DNA of 38,306 bases, from the NCBI GenBank assembly GCA_009993005.1, contig JAACUH010000079.1:1-38306 (forward strand), read 5' to 3'. The stretch comes from Rhodobacterales bacterium. GTDB lineage: Bacteria; Pseudomonadota; Alphaproteobacteria; Rhodobacterales; Rhodobacteraceae. Below the pieces are notes generated by a model that did no database searches, was not told the origin of the DNA, and worked only from the letters and a program-made list of their open reading frames with translations. The position numbers and the translations under genes were made by a program. Of this stretch, positions 23,623 through 32,077 are shown piece by piece (within the stretch, counting starts at the first letter, position 1; each line of letters opens with the position of its first letter).

Positions 23623-24402
23623 TCAGACCACCCGTTCCACCATCATGTGCTTGATGCTGGCGATAGCCTTGGCCGGGTTCAGACCTTTGGGGCAGGTCTT
23701 GGCGCAGTTCATGATCGTGTGGCAGCGGTAGAGCTTGAACGGGTCCTCGAGGTCGTCGAGCCGTTCGCCGGTGGCCTCGTCGCGGCTGTCCACGATCCAG
23801 CGGTAGGCGTGCAGGAGTGCTGCAGGGCCGAGGTAGCGGTCGCCGTTCCACCAGTAGGAGGGGCAGGAGGTCGAGCAACAGGCGCACATGACGCATTCGT
23901 AGAGGCCGTCGAGTTTCTCGCGGTCGGCCACGGACTGTTTCCATTCCTTGGCGGGGCGATTGGTCGAGGTTTCGAGCCAGGGCATGATGCTGGCGTGCTG
24001 GGCGTAGAAATGCGTGAGGTCGGGGATCAGGTCCTTGATCACCGGCATGTGGGGCAGCGGGTAGATCTTGATGTCACCCTTGATCTCGTCGATCCCGTAG
24101 ATGCAGGCCAGCGTGTTGATCCCGTCGATGTTCATCGCGCAGGAGCCGCAGATGCCTTCGCGGCAGGAGCGGCGGAAGGTGAGCGTGGGGTCGATCTCGG
24201 TCTTGATCTTGATCAGCGCGTCAAGGACCATGGGCCCGCATGTGTCGAGATCGATGAAATAGGTGTCGAGACGGGGGTTGGCCCCGTCATCGGGGTTATA
24301 GCGATAGATCTGCACCTTGCGCAGGCGGGTCGCGCCGGCGGGTTTGGGCCAGGTCTTGCCAGTCGTCATGCGGCTGTTCTTGGGCAGGGTCAGTTCAACC
24401 AT
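23623..24402 (-). CDS. sdhB: Succinate dehydrogenase iron-sulfur subunit
   Basis: A 259-residue Complex II subunit that carries electrons from the SdhA flavin to quinone. The 2Fe-2S cluster is bound by C80, C85, C88 and C100 (CREGICGSC...C). The C-terminal ferredoxin-like domain has [12 protein letters not shown] and later [15 protein letters not shown] for the 4Fe-4S and 3Fe-4S clusters. ATG 24402 has GAGGTG six bases upstream. It is the last gene of the minus-strand block but is separated from sdhA by five genes. The 96-base gap before it shows no clear promoter, so it may depend on the long transcript or on a promoter I cannot see. Confidence 0.97.
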   Translation of the reverse strand: MVELTLPKNSRMTTGKTWPKPAGATRLRKVQIYRYNPDDGANPRLDTYFIDLDTCGPMVLDALIKIKTEIDPTLTFRRSCREGICGSCAMNIDGINTLACIYGIDEIKGDIKIYPLPHMPVIKDLIPDLTHFYAQHASIMPWLETSTNRPAKEWKQSVADREKLDGLYECVMCACCSTSCPSYWWNGDRYLGPAALLHAYRWIVDSRDEATGERLDDLEDPFKLYRCHTIMNCAKTCPKGLNPAKAIASIKHMMVERVV

Positions 24403-24498
24403 GGGGCACCTCGATTGTTGGAGCAAGGATAGCCGCGAATGCGGGCGCGGGCCAGCGGCGCGGGCGGGAAAATGGGGAAAATCCGCAGCTTTGGGCGG

Positions 24499-25470
24499 TC
24501 ATGTCGCAGTCTCCGGCGCAGGCGCGCGGAACTGGTCGAGAAACCGGGCGATCTGCGCATCGGGCAGGGTCAGGCGGGCCATGATCGGCGCGCGCAGGCG
24601 GGCCTCGAGCGCCGCCGTCACATCGGCGCGCGCGATCACCGGCAGGCCGGTCTCTGCGCCGATGTCGCGGGCGCGGTTGTCGATGGCCACGGCCAGCACG
24701 CGGCGGCCGTGATGCAGGCCGCGGATCGTGCCGTGCAGGCGGGTGCCCACAACGTCGATCGGCGCCGCGGCCAGAAGCGCGTCATAGGCGGCGAGGTTGG
24801 GGGCGAGCAGGCGCACGGACGCGTGCCCCGGCAGGCTTTGCAGATAGGTCAGGTCGCGCGGTTGCTGCGGCCAGAACCAGACCTCGGGGTAGAGGCGAAG
24901 GAGCGTGGCGAGCAGTGCCGCATCGGACGGGTCGGGCCTGTGGCGCGTCAGGGTGAACACGGCGCGCGGCGCCATCTCCTGCGGCAGGCCGCCCGCAGGC
25001 AGGCCGGCCCAGAGCGTCGGGCAGGAGGTGTTGAGCGCGCGGTGCCCGACCGCCGCGACCAGCCGCGCGCCGGTCGCATCGCGCACCGAATGCAGGTGGT
25101 GCGGCGACAGCAGACGGTGCAGAAACCACCTTTGCCGCCAGTCGATCCGGTCAAAGTCGCGGTTCGCGCCGACGCCCAGCAGCACCACCTTGCCGCGCAG
25201 CACGGCGAGGTCGCGCCAGGTCACGCGCCACATGTAGTGCCGGTTGAGCCGGAACCGCGCGCTCAGCGCATTGGTGCCGAGCATCACCACCAGATCGGCC
25301 CGCGCGGCGAGGCTGCGGCCGAAATGCCCCATCCCGTCATGGCCAGAGGACCGCGTGACATAGGCATCGGCCAGCAGCGGATCGAGATGACGGCGCGCTT
25401 GTCCGACGATGATCTCGTCGCCCACATTGTCGGAGGCAACAGAGGTATCGATCAGGTGGATATGGCGCAT
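24499..25470 (-). CDS. Polysaccharide pyruvyl transferase-like protein
   Basis: A 323-residue protein resembling the CsaB/WcaK polysaccharide pyruvyl transferase family, a GT-B-like fold that adds pyruvyl ketals to sugars of exopolysaccharides. Seen are the N-terminal HLIDTSVASDNVGDEIIV (the family's nucleotide-binding opening) and the C-terminal DVVGTRLHGTIRGLHHGRRVLAV, a strongly conserved family segment. It overlaps the upstream GT61-like gene by one base, so translation is coupled. Its place between sdhA and sdhB is unusual. Substrate unknown. Confidence 0.83.
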   Translation of the reverse strand: MRHIHLIDTSVASDNVGDEIIVGQARRHLDPLLADAYVTRSSGHDGMGHFGRSLAARADLVVMLGTNALSARFRLNRHYMWRVTWRDLAVLRGKVVLLGVGANRDFDRIDWRQRWFLHRLLSPHHLHSVRDATGARLVAAVGHRALNTSCPTLWAGLPAGGLPQEMAPRAVFTLTRHRPDPSDAALLATLLRLYPEVWFWPQQPRDLTYLQSLPGHASVRLLAPNLAAYDALLAAAPIDVVGTRLHGTIRGLHHGRRVLAVAIDNRARDIGAETGLPVIARADVTAALEARLRAPIMARLTLPDAQIARFLDQFRAPAPETAT

Positions 25471-26534
25471 CAGGCGACCTCGGCCCGGGCGGTGGCGGTG
25501 GACCAGGCCGCCATGTCAGCCGCCACCGCGGCGTCATGGGCCGCCATGTCCCAGACCGGGGCAAGATCGACGCCCAGCGCGGCAAATGCGGCAAAGAGGG
25601 CCGCAAGGTCATAGTGCGACAGGGCACATTCCGGCCGCTGGCGTCCGGCGTGCGGCGGCGCGAGAATCACGTCGCGCGCGGTTTCGACATAGGTCAACGA
25701 CCGGCAGCGGGCCTGCAGGGCAGCGGCGGCGGTGCGCGCGCCACGGCGACGGTTGAGCACGACGATCTGCTGCGCGCGCCAGCCCAGCAACTGGCGGCCA
25801 TGCAGCGCCGATCCTTCGGCAAAGACGATGCGGCCCGCCCCGGCATAGTGCGCAAGCTGATCCGGCAAGGGTGCGGTGGCGGGGTCCAGCACCGGCACTC
25901 CGAGGCGCGACAGGCAGGCCACCAGATGGTGTTCGCCCGCATGCCCCCCCTTGCCGCGCGCCAGAAGCCCGTCGCGGGTGACATAGAGCAGCGGCGCCTT
26001 GGCCGGCACGAGGCCGTTGCGCGCGGCGATGGTGTCGAGCAGGTCGAGGTAGGCGGGCTCTGGCGCGCCATGGTCAAGCTGCTCTGCCTGCGGCCAGACA
26101 CGCAGCGTCGCAACCCTGACCGGCCGGGTGACGTGCAGGATCTGCGAACTGGCAAGGCCGAACCAGGCCGAAAGGGTCTGAAAGGCCGGTCCGGGGCGCT
26201 GGCCGGGCGCGGTCGCAAAAAGGTAGGCGTCATCTGGCCGCCCCTGCAGCGACCAGGGCAGGCGCGTCAGAAGCTCGGACACCAGATGCCCGAAATGAGG
26301 ACGCAGCGGCGCGCCCCAGACCGCCGGCCGGTCAAGCACCGCCACGGGGCCGTCAGGCGGCGCGGGCGCCTGATCAACAGGCCGGCCTGCATAGCATTGC
26401 CGCACCCAGGTCTGCTGGTCGAAATCGGGCCAGAGCGGCCCGGCGTCGATGCTGCGGTGCCCGTCGCGGCGGATCGCGCCACCCGGCATCACGACGATGT
26501 CGTGAAACACGGCCGGCGGCAGGGCCGCGGTCAT
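25470..26534 (-). CDS. Glycosyltransferase family 61-like protein
   Basis: A 354-residue protein of the GT61/DUF563 type. The family hallmarks are an N-terminal LRPHFGHLVSELLTRLPW segment and the C-terminal pair IVFAEGSALHGRQLLGW (the ExGSxxH-like motif) and VVLNRRRG. GT61 members transfer sugars such as xylose in eukaryotes. Bacterial members sit in capsule or exopolysaccharide clusters. It overlaps the methyltransferase gene by four bases upstream and the pyruvyl transferase by one base downstream. Acceptor and donor cannot be named. Confidence 0.8.
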   Translation of the reverse strand: MTAALPPAVFHDIVVMPGGAIRRDGHRSIDAGPLWPDFDQQTWVRQCYAGRPVDQAPAPPDGPVAVLDRPAVWGAPLRPHFGHLVSELLTRLPWSLQGRPDDAYLFATAPGQRPGPAFQTLSAWFGLASSQILHVTRPVRVATLRVWPQAEQLDHGAPEPAYLDLLDTIAARNGLVPAKAPLLYVTRDGLLARGKGGHAGEHHLVACLSRLGVPVLDPATAPLPDQLAHYAGAGRIVFAEGSALHGRQLLGWRAQQIVVLNRRRGARTAAAALQARCRSLTYVETARDVILAPPHAGRQRPECALSHYDLAALFAAFAALGVDLAPVWDMAAHDAAVAADMAAWSTATARAEVA

Positions 26535-27271
26535 CCTGCGGGCCGGGTCGCGATGAACAGCGTCTCGCCCCGGTTCAGGCCATAAGCCAGCACATCGGGT
26601 TCGACCGCCGCGAATTCCTCGAGCGCGAAGCCCGCCGCACGGATGCGGTCGCGGATGTCCCGGCCGAAAAAGCGCACATGATCGTGCTGGCCGAAATGCA
26701 GCTTGCGCCCCGCCGGGTCGGTGATCGCGGGGTTTTCGTAGGTCTGCGCCCAGCCTTCGATCACGGGGGTGGACAGGATCGCCCGGCCACCGGGCTTGAG
26801 CAGCCGGAAGATCTCGGTCAAAGCCTTGGCATCATTCACATGTTCAAGAACATGGTTGCAGATGATCCGGTCATATTCGGCGTCCGGCAGGCCGGTCGCC
26901 TCGATATTGATGTGATGCGTGACGCGCAGAGCGGGGTCGAGGTCGGCGGTCTCGTATACGCCCACGGCCGCACGCACATGCGCCGAAAGCTGGCGTTCGG
27001 GTGCAAAATGCAGCAGCCGCTGGTCCGGCGCGAAAAACGCCGTCCGGGTGACGTAGAGCATGAACAGCCGGTGGCGTTCGAGCGCGCCGCAATGGCAGCA
27101 GCGCGCATCGTTGCGCGGCGGATGGCCAAAGGCCGCGAACCAGCTTGTGGTGTCGCAGACCGGGCAATGGCGCGGATGCACACCGCGCATCCGGGCAAAA
27201 GCCAGATCGAGCCGCCGCTGCAACTGCCGCACGACACTGTCGCGACGGGCTTCGACCGAAGCTGTCATCAT
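26531..27271 (-). CDS. SAM-dependent methyltransferase with N-terminal zinc ribbon
   Basis: A 246-residue class I methyltransferase. An N-terminal CPVC...CCHC pattern suggests a small zinc-binding module. The core has ICNHVLEHVNDAKALTEIFRLLKPGGRAILSTPV, the Methyltransf_11-type motif IV to post-VI, and a late HVRFFGRDIRDRIRAAGF block found in sugar/glycan methyltransferases. It starts at ATG 27271 or the next codon, 27268, which GAGGG suits better. It is coupled by overlap to the exported-protein gene upstream and to GT61 downstream. A role in modifying a glycan or its carrier is inferred from context. Confidence 0.82.
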   Translation of the reverse strand: MMTASVEARRDSVVRQLQRRLDLAFARMRGVHPRHCPVCDTTSWFAAFGHPPRNDARCCHCGALERHRLFMLYVTRTAFFAPDQRLLHFAPERQLSAHVRAAVGVYETADLDPALRVTHHINIEATGLPDAEYDRIICNHVLEHVNDAKALTEIFRLLKPGGRAILSTPVIEGWAQTYENPAITDPAGRKLHFGQHDHVRFFGRDIRDRIRAAGFALEEFAAVEPDVLAYGLNRGETLFIATRPAG

Positions 27272-27579
27272 CAGCCCTCGATGATCGACTGCGCACAGGC
27301 CAGCGTCTCGGGCCGCGCCAGGATGGCCGACACCAGCGCGCCGATCTCCGGGCTCGGCCCCGTCACGGCGCCCATGGCGATGACGGCGATCTCTTCCTCG
27401 GTCGCGTTCTGGATCACGCAGGCGGTAAAGATCTCTCCGCCACGGCCGGGGGCGACCTCTTGCATCATCGGGGTGACGACGCTGGTTGCGGCGGTGCGCA
27501 TGGCCTCATCGGCCTCGGCCGTCGTCGCGACGGTCAGGGGGGCGGCGGCACCGATTGCCAGAGCGGTGAGCGTTTTCAT
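27271..27579 (-). CDS. Small exported protein between sdhA and sdhB
   Basis: A 102-residue protein with signal peptide MKTLTALAIGAAAPLTVATTAEA and a mature part starting DEAMRTAATSVVTPMMQ. Two Cys (TACVIQ and LACAQS) lie far apart and could form a disulfide. The mature part looks helical and small. I do not recognise a named family. ATG 27579 has AAAGGA upstream. It follows the lipoprotein gene by 23 bases and shares one base with the methyltransferase start. Similar small exported genes next to sdhA are, from memory, common in Rhodobacterales, so it may belong to the ancestral sdh operon. Confidence 0.75.
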   Translation of the reverse strand: MKTLTALAIGAAAPLTVATTAEADEAMRTAATSVVTPMMQEVAPGRGGEIFTACVIQNATEEEIAVIAMGAVTGPSPEIGALVSAILARPETLACAQSIIEG

Positions 27580-27602
27580 GGGGTTGGTCCTTTTGTGGAG
27601 GG

Positions 27603-27908
27603 TCAGCGCAGCACCGGCGGGCGGATCGGGGCCTGCCCGGTGCGGCGCATGACGCAATTGGAATAGACCGCGAGCGGATCACGCCCGCGCAGATAGTCGT
27701 CGGTGATGCCGATGCTGGCCCCCGTATAGGGGCCGGTGCGCGAATTGACGCCAAAGGTGACCGACCCGGTCGGGCCCTGCGCGGCGCGCGCCTGCTCTTC
27801 ACAGATCTGCGCGGCGCGCTCGGGTGACATCGGCACCGGGTCGCAGGCGGTCAGCGCCGTGAAGGCCGCAAGGCAGAGCACGGCACGGGCAAGGCTGTCA
27901 GGGTGCAT
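27603..27908 (-). CDS. Small lipoprotein next to sdhA
   Basis: A 101-residue putative lipoprotein. The signal peptide MHPDSLARAVLCLAAFTALTAC ends in lipobox LTAC, so C22 would carry the lipid. The mature part, DPVPMSPERAAQICEEQARAA, continues with a Gly/Thr-rich region and a late Cys (YSNCVMRR). ATG 27908 is chosen because AAAGGA lies seven bases upstream; an in-frame ATG at 27926 would only lengthen the n-region. It lies 157 bases downstream of sdhA, a gap that holds a short tandem repeat. Function unknown. Confidence 0.78.
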   Translation of the reverse strand: MHPDSLARAVLCLAAFTALTACDPVPMSPERAAQICEEQARAAQGPTGSVTFGVNSRTGPYTGASIGITDDYLRGRDPLAVYSNCVMRRTGQAPIRPPVLR

Positions 27909-27983
27909 CTTCGGTCCTTTCGACATGGCGCCAGAATGGGCCGAAACCCGCGCGCCCGCAAGCCGCCCCCGGGCAAGCATGCG

Positions 27984-28018
27984 GGATGCCGCCCGGATGC
28001 CGCCCCGGATGCCGCCCC
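27984..28018 (-). repeat. 12-bp tandem repeat between sdhA and the lipoprotein gene
   Basis: GGATGCCGCCCC occurs as one 11-base and two 12-base units in a row (27984-27994, 27995-28006, 28007-28018), followed by a GC-rich stretch up to the sdhA stop. It is non-coding on the best reading. Confidence 0.7.
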
Positions 28019-28064
28019 GGGGGCGCCGGGCGGGGCGCCGGGGCAGACGCCACGACATCGCCGG

Positions 28065-29870
28065 TCAGTAGACCCGCTTTTTCGGCGCGATCTTTTTGAG
28101 CGCGATACCGCCCTCGGCCTCGCTCGTGAGCGGATCGGTATGCACCGGCCGGTAGCTCAGGCTGACCTTGTTGCCATCGACATGGGCCAGCGAATGCTTG
28201 CGCCAGTTCACGTCGTCGCGGTCGGGGAAATCCTCATGCGCATGCGCGCCGCGGCTTTCCTTGCGCGCCTCGGCCGCGACAATGGTGGCCAGCGCGTTGG
28301 GCATCAGGTTGGTCAGCTCCAGCGTTTCCATCAGGTCCGAGTTCCAGATGAGCGAGCGGTCGGACACCGCCAGATCATCGACCTTGGCCGCGACGGCCGT
28401 CATCTTGTCCACGCCTTCCGCCAGCGTTTTCGAGGTGCGGAACACGGCCGCATCCGCCTGCATCGTCTTTTGCATCTCGAGCCGCAACTCGGCGGTGCCG
28501 ACCGTGCCCTTGGCATGGCGCAGCCCGTCAAAGCGGTCAAAGGCGCGGTCGATCTGGGCCGGGTTGAGCGGCGGGTTCGGGCTGTCGGGGCTCACCACGC
28601 GCCCCGCCTGGATCGAGGCGGCACGGCCCAGCACCACAAGGTCGATCAGCGAATTCGCGCCGAGCCGGTTCGCGCCATGCAGCGAGGCGCAGGCGGCCTC
28701 GCCCGCGGCCATCAGGCCGGGCACCACGGCGTCGGGGTTGTCGGCGGTAGGGTTGAGCACCTCGCCCCAGTAATTCGTGGGGATCCCGCCCATGTTGTAA
28801 TGCACCGTCGGCAGCACCGGGATCGGCGCCTTGTTCACATCGACCCCGGAAAAGATCCGCGCGCTTTCCGAGATGCCGGGCAGGCGTTCGGCCAGCATCT
28901 CGCGCGGCAGGTGGTTGAGGTTGAGGTGGATGTGGTCCTTGTTCGGGCCCACGCCGCGCCCTTCGCGGATCTCGATCGTCATGCAGCGGCTGACCACATC
29001 ACGGCTCGCCAGATCCTTGAAGGTCGGCGCGTAACGCTCCATGAAGCGTTCGCCCTCGGAATTGGTGAGGTAGCCGCCCTCGCCCCGCGCGCCCTCGGTG
29101 ATCAGGCAGCCCGCGCCATAGATGCCGGTCGGGTGGAACTGCACGAACTCCATGTCCTGCAGCGGCAGCCCCGCGCGTGCCACCATGCCGTTGCCGTCGC
29201 CGGTGCAGGTATGCGCGCTCGTCGCGCTGAAATAGGCGCGGCCGTAGCCGCCGGTCGCCAGAACGACCATCTTGGCCGAAAACACATGCATCGTGCCGTC
29301 GTCGAGCTTCCAGGCCACGACGCCCGTGCAGCGGCCATCCTCGGACATGATCAGGTCGATGGCGAAATATTCGATGTAGAACTCGGCCTTCTGCTTGAGG
29401 CTCTGACCATAGAGCGTGTGCAGGATCGCGTGGCCGGTCCGGTCGGCGGCGGCGCAGACGCGCTGCACCGGCACGCCGTCGCCATATTCGGTCGTGTGCC
29501 CGCCAAAGGGGCGCTGGTAGATCTGCCCCTCTTCGTTGCGGCTGAAGGGCACGCCGTAATGTTCCAGCTCATAGACCGCCTTGGGCGCCTCGCGCGCGAC
29601 ATATTCCATCGTATCCATGTCGCCCAGCCAGTCCGACCCCTTGATGGTGTCGAACATGTGCCATTGCCAGCTATCGGGCCCCATGTTGCCAAGGCTCGCC
29701 GCGATGCCGCCCTGCGCGGCCACCGTATGCGACCGGGTCGGGAACACCTTGGAGATGCAGGCCGTGCGCAGCCCCTGTTCGGCCATCCCCAGCGTCGCCC
29801 GCAGCCCCGCGCCGCCGGCGCCTACGACAACCACGTCATAGGTGTGGGTCTCATACTCATATGCAGCCAT
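28065..29870 (-). CDS. sdhA: Succinate dehydrogenase flavoprotein subunit
   Basis: The 601-residue catalytic subunit of Complex II, oxidising succinate to fumarate. It has the FAD-binding GAGGAG (17-22), the histidine H48 in [11 protein letters not shown] that covalently binds [24 protein letters not shown] of the active-site capping region, and the C-terminal [14 protein letters not shown] helical domain. Length is normal. It follows sdhD by 19 bases. Its stop is followed by 157 bases with a tandem repeat before the lipoprotein gene, instead of directly by sdhB. Confidence 0.98.
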   Translation of the reverse strand: MAAYEYETHTYDVVVVGAGGAGLRATLGMAEQGLRTACISKVFPTRSHTVAAQGGIAASLGNMGPDSWQWHMFDTIKGSDWLGDMDTMEYVAREAPKAVYELEHYGVPFSRNEEGQIYQRPFGGHTTEYGDGVPVQRVCAAADRTGHAILHTLYGQSLKQKAEFYIEYFAIDLIMSEDGRCTGVVAWKLDDGTMHVFSAKMVVLATGGYGRAYFSATSAHTCTGDGNGMVARAGLPLQDMEFVQFHPTGIYGAGCLITEGARGEGGYLTNSEGERFMERYAPTFKDLASRDVVSRCMTIEIREGRGVGPNKDHIHLNLNHLPREMLAERLPGISESARIFSGVDVNKAPIPVLPTVHYNMGGIPTNYWGEVLNPTADNPDAVVPGLMAAGEAACASLHGANRLGANSLIDLVVLGRAASIQAGRVVSPDSPNPPLNPAQIDRAFDRFDGLRHAKGTVGTAELRLEMQKTMQADAAVFRTSKTLAEGVDKMTAVAAKVDDLAVSDRSLIWNSDLMETLELTNLMPNALATIVAAEARKESRGAHAHEDFPDRDDVNWRKHSLAHVDGNKVSLSYRPVHTDPLTSEAEGGIALKKIAPKKRVY

Positions 29871-29889
29871 GCTCAGATGCTCCGATGTC

Positions 29890-30261
29890 TCAAAGGGCCA
29901 GACGGATCAGCGCGAAGATCGCGACAGCCGCGGCAGTGTAGCTCAGGGATGTGGTGGCGATCAGCAGGCCCTTGCGCCAGAGCCCGTGCGAATAGTCCTC
30001 GATCGCGGACTGGATGCCGTTCTTGAAATGCACGAAGCCCACCAGCAGGGCCAGCCCCGCCACCAGCGCCGGAAAGGGGCGCGCGAAATAGGCGGCAACG
30101 GTGGCGTGCGGTTCGCCGATGACGGTGCCGAGGGTAAAGACGAACAGCGGCACGAGCCCCAGCAGCATCACCGAGGTGACGGTCATGTGCCAGTGGTGAT
30201 GGGTGCCCGACTTGGCAGAGCCGAGGCCGGTGGCGCGTTTGCGATCAGTCAGATAGGCCAT
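29890..30261 (-). CDS. sdhD: Succinate dehydrogenase membrane anchor subunit
   Basis: A 123-residue anchor with three transmembrane helices (about 28-49, 60-80, 98-120). The motif [16 protein letters not shown] matches the HxxxG...DY pattern that lies at the quinone/haem site of SdhD. It starts at ATG 30261, 13 bases after sdhC, with GAAAGGGGCG upstream as ribosome site. It anchors SdhAB with SdhC. Confidence 0.93.
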   Translation of the reverse strand: MAYLTDRKRATGLGSAKSGTHHHWHMTVTSVMLLGLVPLFVFTLGTVIGEPHATVAAYFARPFPALVAGLALLVGFVHFKNGIQSAIEDYSHGLWRKGLLIATTSLSYTAAAVAIFALIRLAL

Positions 30262-30274
30262 TCTTGCGCCCCTT

Positions 30275-30658
30275 TCAGAGGATTGCCACGGTCAGCAGGG
30301 TGAGCACCCCCGACCCGATGATCACTGCCCAGCCCAGCTTTTCCGCCTTGCTGATCTCGAGCATCCGCCCGCTGTCCCAGATCAGGTGACGTAGCCCGGC
30401 GAGGCTGTGATACCAGAGAGCCCAGATCGAGCCGAGCATCACGAGCTTGCCGAACCAGCTTGTGATCACGCCATCGGCGCGGGCAAAGGCCGCGGGCCCG
30501 TTCGCCGCGGCAGCCAGCCACCATACGACCAGCAGCGCGCCGACGATCAGCCCGATCCCGGTGATCCGCGTCAGGATCGACGTGACCGCTGTGAGTTGCT
30601 TGCGGTAAATCGTGATATGCGGCGAAAGCGGGCGGTTGCCCCGGTTCACATCGGCCAT
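30275..30658 (-). CDS. sdhC: Succinate dehydrogenase cytochrome b556 subunit
   Basis: A 127-residue membrane subunit. It starts MADVNRGNRPLSPHITIYR, the family's signature opening, followed by three transmembrane helices. HSLAGLRHLIWD is the haem-ligand motif of SdhC. ATG 30658 has AAGGA eight bases upstream, and the longer in-frame extension is rejected. It is the first gene of the sdh block. A paired palindrome lies at 30813-30843, about 155 bases before it and only a few bases after the mch stop. The leader is therefore long. Confidence 0.95.
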   Translation of the reverse strand: MADVNRGNRPLSPHITIYRKQLTAVTSILTRITGIGLIVGALLVVWWLAAAANGPAAFARADGVITSWFGKLVMLGSIWALWYHSLAGLRHLIWDSGRMLEISKAEKLGWAVIIGSGVLTLLTVAIL

Positions 30659-30811
30659 GTCCAAATCCTTGACTGACAGTTCCTCAAACAGATGCGCGGC
30701 GGTGCCGGGCGGGTGTTTGCCCTCTCCATAGACCCATTGTGTGAACAGAGTCACCTGTCGGCAACCTCTGTCCAAAGGTTATTTTGTCGCTGGTAGCGGT
30801 AAAAACGGCTC

Positions 30812-30844
30812 TTGTGATCACAGTTTTGAAAATTGTGATCACAA
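30812..30844 (-). promoter_or_regulatory. Paired TGTGATCACA operator before sdhC
   Basis: Two perfect 10-bp palindromes TGTGATCACA (30813-30822 and 30834-30843) are separated by 11 bases, so their centres are 21 bp apart. The flanking T and A make the outer ends TTGTG...CACAA. The same pair with the same spacing precedes sucC. Confidence 0.8.
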
Positions 30845-30850
30845 TTGCGG

Positions 30851-31873
30851 TCACGTCGGAATGAGTACCCAGCAATCGAGGTCGAGCAGCACATCGGGCA
30901 GATATTTGCCATCGGCCCCGCGCAGCGCCCCGGCCGCCCCGCCCCGCGTGGCCACCAGCCGCAGGCGCAACGCGCCGACGCCCGGCGCTGTGGTTTCGGC
31001 GCGGTCGAGCACCTCGCTCCAGGCGCGCAGGGTATCGCCGGCAAAGCAGGGGTTCACATGGTTTCCCCCGTTCAGCGCCACCACCAGTTGCGCATTGGCA
31101 AGCCCGTTGAAGGACAGCGCACGGGCGAGCGAGATGACATGCCCGCCATAGATCAGCCGCCGCCCGTCAGCGCGCTGGCCGGCGTCGAAATGCACCTTGG
31201 CGGTGTTCTGCCAGAGCCGGGTGGCGAGCATGTGCTCGGCCTCTTCGATGGTGACGCCGTCCACATGGTCGATCACCTCGCCCACCGCGTAATCGCCCCA
31301 GCGGTGAGGCTCGCCCGCCTGCGCAAAGTCATAGCGGGTGAAATCGAGCCCCGCCGGGATCACCAGATTGCGGGCATCCACTGCGGTGGCGAAGTCGGGC
31401 ACCACCGGCGCGGGGTCGGGCCCGCCGCGCCGGCGCACCATGACCCAGCGCACATAGCTCAGCACCGGCACGCCATGCTGGTTGTGACCCGTGGTGCGCA
31501 CCCAGACCACGCCGGAGGTGCCGTTGGAATTGGCGCGCAGGCCGATCACCTGGCTCGACGCGGTGAGCGTGTCACCCGGCCAGACCGGGCAGAGCCAGCG
31601 CCCCTCCGCATAGCCCAGGTTGGCGACCGCATTGACCGAGATGTCGGGCACCGTCTTGCCGAAAACCGTGTGGAACACCGCCATGTCGTCGAAGGGCGCC
31701 GCCGCCAGCCCGCAGGCCTGCGCGAAAGCATCCGACGAGGTCAGCGCATGGCGCGCGGGATAGAGCGCGTGATAGAGCGCCCGCTCGCCGCCCGAGAGCG
31801 TGCGCGGCACGGCATGGTCGATCACCTGCCCGACCGTGTAATCCTCGAAAAATCGCCCCGCGCCGGTTTTCAT
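30851..31873 (-). CDS. mch: Mesaconyl-CoA hydratase
   Basis: Mch hydrates mesaconyl-C1-CoA to beta-methylmalyl-CoA in the ethylmalonyl-CoA pathway. The 340-residue protein has two MaoC-like hot-dog halves and agrees closely with R. sphaeroides Mch as remembered: GRFFEDYTVGQVIDHAVPRT, SGGERALYHALYPARHAL, FGKTVPDISVNAVANLGYAEG in the first half, then GEPHRWGDYAVGEVIDHVDG and YGGHVISLARALSFNGLAN in the second. ATG 31873 overlaps the DUF1737-like stop by four bases. It lies immediately upstream of the sdhC operator, so read-through could join the pathway operon and the sdh genes. Confidence 0.95.
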   Translation of the reverse strand: MKTGAGRFFEDYTVGQVIDHAVPRTLSGGERALYHALYPARHALTSSDAFAQACGLAAAPFDDMAVFHTVFGKTVPDISVNAVANLGYAEGRWLCPVWPGDTLTASSQVIGLRANSNGTSGVVWVRTTGHNQHGVPVLSYVRWVMVRRRGGPDPAPVVPDFATAVDARNLVIPAGLDFTRYDFAQAGEPHRWGDYAVGEVIDHVDGVTIEEAEHMLATRLWQNTAKVHFDAGQRADGRRLIYGGHVISLARALSFNGLANAQLVVALNGGNHVNPCFAGDTLRAWSEVLDRAETTAPGVGALRLRLVATRGGAAGALRGADGKYLPDVLLDLDCWVLIPT

Positions 31874-32073
31874 TGCTGCCCCAGCTTGAGGTCGGGCGCA
31901 TAGTCGCCTTCGACCTCTTTGACCACCGCCTGCCCGCAGCGCATCACGCCATTGGCCGCGTCAAAGGCATAGGTCGGGCTGCCGTGCAGCGCCCAGCCGT
32001 TCGACAAGGCCGCGCTGACCTTGTGGCAAAAGGCCGAGGTGTCGTCCTCGGTCAGGAAACGGTAGAGTTTCAA
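31870..32073 (-). CDS. DUF1737-like small protein
   Basis: A 67-residue protein, MKLYRFLTEDDTSAFCHKVS and then LSNGWALHGSPTYAFDAANG, which fits the DUF1737 family (small cytoplasmic, N-terminal YRxLT and GWxLxGxPxY pattern). It starts at TTG 32073 with a strong GGAGG eight bases upstream. Between the two sits ATG-CGT-TGA in another frame, a two-codon mini-ORF that overlaps the start. It is coupled to mch by a four-base overlap and lies five bases after the nnrU-like gene. Its role is unknown; co-expression with mch suggests a link to acyl-CoA metabolism, by context only. Confidence 0.85.
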   Translation of the reverse strand: MKLYRFLTEDDTSAFCHKVSAALSNGWALHGSPTYAFDAANGVMRCGQAVVKEVEGDYAPDLKLGQQ

Positions 32074-32077
32074 CGCA

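Noticed and set aside
24499-27271. Recent horizontal island
   Set aside because: No integrase, tRNA, IS or clear base-composition change is visible. The odd position alone does not prove transfer.
27903-30026. Very long + strand ORF of about 700 codons
   Set aside because: It is antisense to sdhA and sdhD, both unmistakable. Its translation is low-complexity (His/Arg/Gly/Ala-rich) as expected from the opposite strand of high-GC coding DNA.
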